In this document: in pieces, positions 5,721 to 7,860 of the stretch
Layout of the letters: every line of letters starts with the position of its first letter
Numbering within the stretch: position 1 is the stretch's first letter
Assembly: GCA_003452655.1 (NCBI GenBank)
Contig: DMNR01000153.1
Span: 1,000 to 8,859, forward strand
DNA from: Actinomycetota bacterium
Lineage (GTDB): Bacteria > Actinomycetota > Actinomycetes > S36-B12 > UBA10799
Length of the DNA stretch: 7,860 bases
Reading direction: 5' to 3'
Notes under the pieces: generated by a model
Databases searched by the model: none
Told to the model about the DNA's origin: nothing
Seen by the model: the letters and a program-made list of their open reading frames with translations, nothing else
Translations under genes and position numbers: made by a program

Positions 5721-6845
5721 GTGACCTCCCGTGCGCCGAAACGCGCCCTTCTCGCTGCCGTGATCGGCGGCTCCTTGGTGTTCGCCTCTGCGATTCCGGC
5801 AGTCGCCGCAACGACGTCCGACGGACCCAGCATTCGCGTTGTCGGTGGATCTGATGCCAACCGCGAAGGAACGGGTTGGTTTCTCCGATTCGCACCAGTG
5901 ACCAACAGCGGTCCATCGAACTGCGGGGCAACTCAGATCAGCAGTCGGTGGGCAGTCACAGCCGCCCACTGCGTGTCGACCCCGGATGGCATGGCCAAGA
6001 CTGGCAACGGCAAGAGCTACGTCCAGGTGAACCCTGCCGTGCGAGGTGCAGGCACTCGGATCTACCTGGAGAAGGTCATCGTCCATCCTGGGTACCAGAA
6101 GAATGCTCGCCTGCAAATCAACGACGTCGCTCTGCTCAAGACGAAGGTATCCATGGGAGGTGCAAAGCTGGCCCTCAACACAACGAAGTCCGCGCCCGCT
6201 ACCGGCACGCCCGAGCAGGTCTTCGGTTTCGGTGAGCGTGTCTATGGTAACTACGACTCGCAGGCCACCACGTTGCAGCAGGGCAACGTCGAGGACTTGG
6301 CCGGACCGAGCGGGTCAAAATGTGGCAGTTACGGAAGCGACTACCGCGGCGCGTACGAGATCTGCGCTGGACTTCCCGGAGGTGGCGTTGACGCCTGCCA
6401 GGGCGATTCCGGTGGGCCGCTCGTGGCAACTGTTGCTGGGCGCCGGGCACTAGTTGGGATCGTCAGCACTGGTCTTGGTTGCGCCCAAGCGAACTACCCC
6501 GGCATCTACACGCGGGTCTCGACGTACGCGAACTGGATCAAGTCCAAGGCCTTCGGGAAATTCGAGGTCACGGCCCCTTGCGGAAGCCCCTGCGCGCGGT
6601 CCCACAACGAGTCGTCAACAATCAAGGTGCGCAACCGCACAAACACTCGCGGTACCTACTCAGTCAGTGGCGGCAGCAATTACCTCAAGGTCAGCAATCG
6701 CTGGGGAACAATCAAGGGCAAGAAATCCAAGACCCTTCGGGTTCGGGTCACGACTACCAAACAACGCTGTGTCGTCGTCAAGGTGAAGGCGTCCAGCACC
6801 CCAGCGAAATCCTTCACAATCGCCACCAACGGCAAGGTCTGTTAA
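5721..6845 (+). CDS. Secreted trypsin-like serine protease (S1 family) with C-terminal beta domain
   Basis: A 374-residue zymogen. The signal peptide is residues 1-30 (Arg/Lys start, hydrophobic core, AVA-A cleavage region). A short propeptide ends at Ile38-Arg39; cleavage before VVGG (40-43) would free the N-terminus that pairs with Asp229. The catalytic triad is His83 (TAAHC), Asp135 (NDVALLK) and Ser230 (CQGDSGGP). Asp224, six residues before the Ser, is the trypsin pocket Asp, so cleavage after Arg/Lys is expected. Cys69-Cys84-type and Cys226-Cys254-type disulfides are conserved. Ser249-Thr250-Gly251 has Thr where trypsin has Trp215. Residues about 280-374 form a Thr/Val/Lys-rich extension with Cys287, Cys291, Cys350 and Cys374, probably an Ig-like or BACON-like beta domain for substrate or wall binding (inference). 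The GTG start has no ribosome site and may be leaderless. A paralogous protease gene follows after 107 bp. Confidence 0.92.
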   Translation: MTSRAPKRALLAAVIGGSLVFASAIPAVAATTSDGPSIRVVGGSDANREGTGWFLRFAPVTNSGPSNCGATQISSRWAVTAAHCVSTPDGMAKTGNGKSYVQVNPAVRGAGTRIYLEKVIVHPGYQKNARLQINDVALLKTKVSMGGAKLALNTTKSAPATGTPEQVFGFGERVYGNYDSQATTLQQGNVEDLAGPSGSKCGSYGSDYRGAYEICAGLPGGGVDACQGDSGGPLVATVAGRRALVGIVSTGLGCAQANYPGIYTRVSTYANWIKSKAFGKFEVTAPCGSPCARSHNESSTIKVRNRTNTRGTYSVSGGSNYLKVSNRWGTIKGKKSKTLRVRVTTTKQRCVVVKVKASSTPAKSFTIATNGKVC

Positions 6846-6863
6846 CGATCTTCACCAGGTCAT

Positions 6864-6903
6864 TGACCCATACGGGTGGCCGGTAACCCATACGGGTGGT
6901 TGG
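6864..6903. repeat. Two tandem 20-bp repeats with internal dyad between the protease genes
   Basis: Two copies of TRACCCATACGGGTGGYYGG stand head to tail (6864-6883 and 6884-6903) with three differences. Each holds ACCC-N4-GGGT, a small dyad, so a regulator could bind the two copies two helical turns apart on the same face. The pair lies 18 bp after the first protease stop and about 50-90 bp before the second protease GTG. It could be a tandem operator for the second gene or a weak terminator for the first; stems of 4 bp make the second less likely. Confidence 0.6.
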
Positions 6904-6940
6904 CCACGAATCAGCGATTCCGTCGCGCCCGTGGCGCGCC

Positions 6941-6946
6941 TAGCTT
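6941..6946 (+). promoter_or_regulatory. Candidate -10 box of the second protease, leaderless start
   Basis: TAGCTT (TAnnnT) ends six bases before the GTG at 6953, the same spacing as at the first protease gene. TTCCGT at 6918-6923, 17 bases further up, is a poor -35 candidate. No Shine-Dalgarno sequence is present. Confidence 0.4.
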
Positions 6947-6952
6947 TGAAAT

Positions 6953-7860
6953 GTGCGGTGGCAAAAGATTGCCTCAAGCGCGATGGTGGTGTGCCTGCTC
7001 ACCGTCGTGGGAGCCGCCACGTCCCCGTCCGCGAACGCATCCGCGCCGAGCACCTCGTCGAGGGCTTCGGCCCCAACGAATCGCGTGGTCAACGGAACAG
7101 CTGCGAATCGCGCTGCGACCCCGTGGTTCGTCATGCTGCGTGTGTCGGAGGGGAACCAGCAGTACCTCTGTGGTGGAACGGCAATTTCGCAAAGGTGGAT
7201 CGTGACTGCTGCACACTGCGTGAGCGGCATGTCCGACCGTGATCGTCTCGCAAGCCGAGCGATCGTCAACCCCACCGACATGTACACCTACCCCCGGTCG
7301 TCCGAGGTGGGCTGGAAGCGCGTGTTGGCTCACCCGGCGTACGACAACTCTTCATCGGTCAATGACATCGCGCTGGTGCAAACGAGCAAATCCATGTCGA
7401 CGACACCACTTCCCTACAGCGCCGCAGAAGCTTCTCCACCAATCGGCGCATCACTGAAGGTATTCGGCCTCGGTATTACCAACTTTGGGGGCAAGTTCCC
7501 CGATTCGCTACAGATCGGACACGTCCTCGACCTGGCCGGGACGACCGGCGAGTGCGGCGGGTACGGCGACCGATACGGCGCTGATTCGATGCTGTGTGCG
7601 GGCCTGCCAGATGGGTCTGTCGATGCGTGCCAGGGAGACTCTGGCGGGCCGCTGACCGGTTGGGCCGAACGCCGCACACTCGTTGGTTTGGTCAGTTGGG
7701 GCTACGGCTGCGCAATGCCCGGGTACCCCGGGGTCTATACGAGGGTGGCCACGTTCGCGAATTGGATCCAGGGCAACACCGGTGTCGCTGGCAGTTCCAC
7801 TGCAATCGGTCTGACTGGTCCGGCGGAGGTGCGCGCCAATCGCCCGTGTGATGCCAAGGC
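6953..7860 (+). CDS. Second secreted trypsin-like serine protease (S1 family), 3' end outside window
   Basis: An open frame from the GTG at 6953 to the window end (302 codons), with a TGA at 6947-6949 just before it. Residues 1-29 are a signal peptide (Arg2, Lys5, core AMVVCLLTVVGAA, end SANA). A Ser/Ala/Pro-rich propeptide ends at Asn43-Arg44, and cleavage before VVNG (45-48) would activate the enzyme. The triad is His88 (TAAHC), Asp138 (NDIALVQ) and Ser230 (CQGDSGGP). Asp224 is the trypsin pocket Asp. SWGYGCA (248-254) is the classic trypsin substrate-binding stretch, with Trp249 where the first protease has Thr. The S1 domain ends near residue 275 (FANWI), and the last residues (GPAEVRANRPCDAK) start a C-terminal extension, as in the first protease. 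It is a tandem paralogue: same triad order, similar loops (CAGLPDGSVDACQGD versus CAGLPGGGVDACQGD). An ATG at 6983 would remove the charged start of the signal peptide and is less likely. Confidence 0.9.
   Translation, partial: MRWQKIASSAMVVCLLTVVGAATSPSANASAPSTSSRASAPTNRVVNGTAANRAATPWFVMLRVSEGNQQYLCGGTAISQRWIVTAAHCVSGMSDRDRLASRAIVNPTDMYTYPRSSEVGWKRVLAHPAYDNSSSVNDIALVQTSKSMSTTPLPYSAAEASPPIGASLKVFGLGITNFGGKFPDSLQIGHVLDLAGTTGECGGYGDRYGADSMLCAGLPDGSVDACQGDSGGPLTGWAERRTLVGLVSWGYGCAMPGYPGVYTRVATFANWIQGNTGVAGSSTAIGLTGPAEVRANRPCDAK

Noticed and set aside
6864..6903. CRISPR array
   Set aside because: There are only two adjacent 20-bp units with no spacer between them.
6479..7242. Overlapping plus-strand frames at 6479-6886, 6876-7205 and 6931-7242
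   Set aside because: The protease frames (ending 6845 and starting 6953) carry signal peptides and catalytic motifs; these alternatives give Arg/Pro-rich sequences without domains.
1..7860. Signs of a mobile element, phage or defence system
   Set aside because: There is no transposase, integrase, nuclease or toxin-antitoxin gene, and no terminal repeats or target duplications were seen.

Overview
The window looks like actinobacterial chromosome of moderately high GC. The support is a DUF6325 protein paired with a SHOCT protein, GTG starts, possible leaderless promoters, Ala-rich signal peptides and a phosphoesterase of a type I know from actinomycetes. I cannot name a genus. There are eight protein genes, two of them cut by the window edges, and no tRNA, rRNA, insertion sequence, phage gene or CRISPR array that I can see.

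Left part (1-3128, plus strand): the 3' part of a secreted or surface right-handed beta-helix protein ends in a Pro/Thr linker and an IPT/TIG domain. After 86 bp comes a complete phosphoesterase of the phospholipase C / acid phosphatase family without a signal peptide. It meets the next gene tail to tail with one base between the stop codons.

Middle part (3130-5488, minus strand): reading 5'->3' on the minus strand, a secreted ferritin-like DUF2202 protein comes first, followed by a hairpin and a long imperfect inverted repeat. Then comes a compact three-gene set: DUF6325 protein, SHOCT protein and a class I SAM-dependent methyltransferase, with gaps of 32 and 18 bp. Upstream of the DUF2202 gene lies a perfect ATACCCC-TG-GGGGTAT dyad, the form of a CsoR-family (copper-sensing or related) operator. 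This suggests metal- or thiol-responsive control.

Right part (5721-7860, plus strand): two tandem paralogous secreted trypsin-like serine proteases (S1 family), each with an activation site, a complete catalytic triad and the Asp that gives Arg/Lys specificity. The first carries a Cys-containing beta-rich C-terminal domain. The second runs off the window. Neither has a Shine-Dalgarno sequence, and both have a TAnnnT box exactly six bases before a GTG start. A 20-bp tandem repeat with dyad symmetry lies between them.

The genes do not form one obvious pathway. The common theme is secreted or envelope proteins (beta-helix, DUF2202, two proteases) around a small set of poorly characterised cytoplasmic or membrane proteins. 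The points most worth following are the CsoR-like site on the DUF2202 gene, the structured leader of the DUF6325 operon and the paired proteases with their shared leaderless start design.
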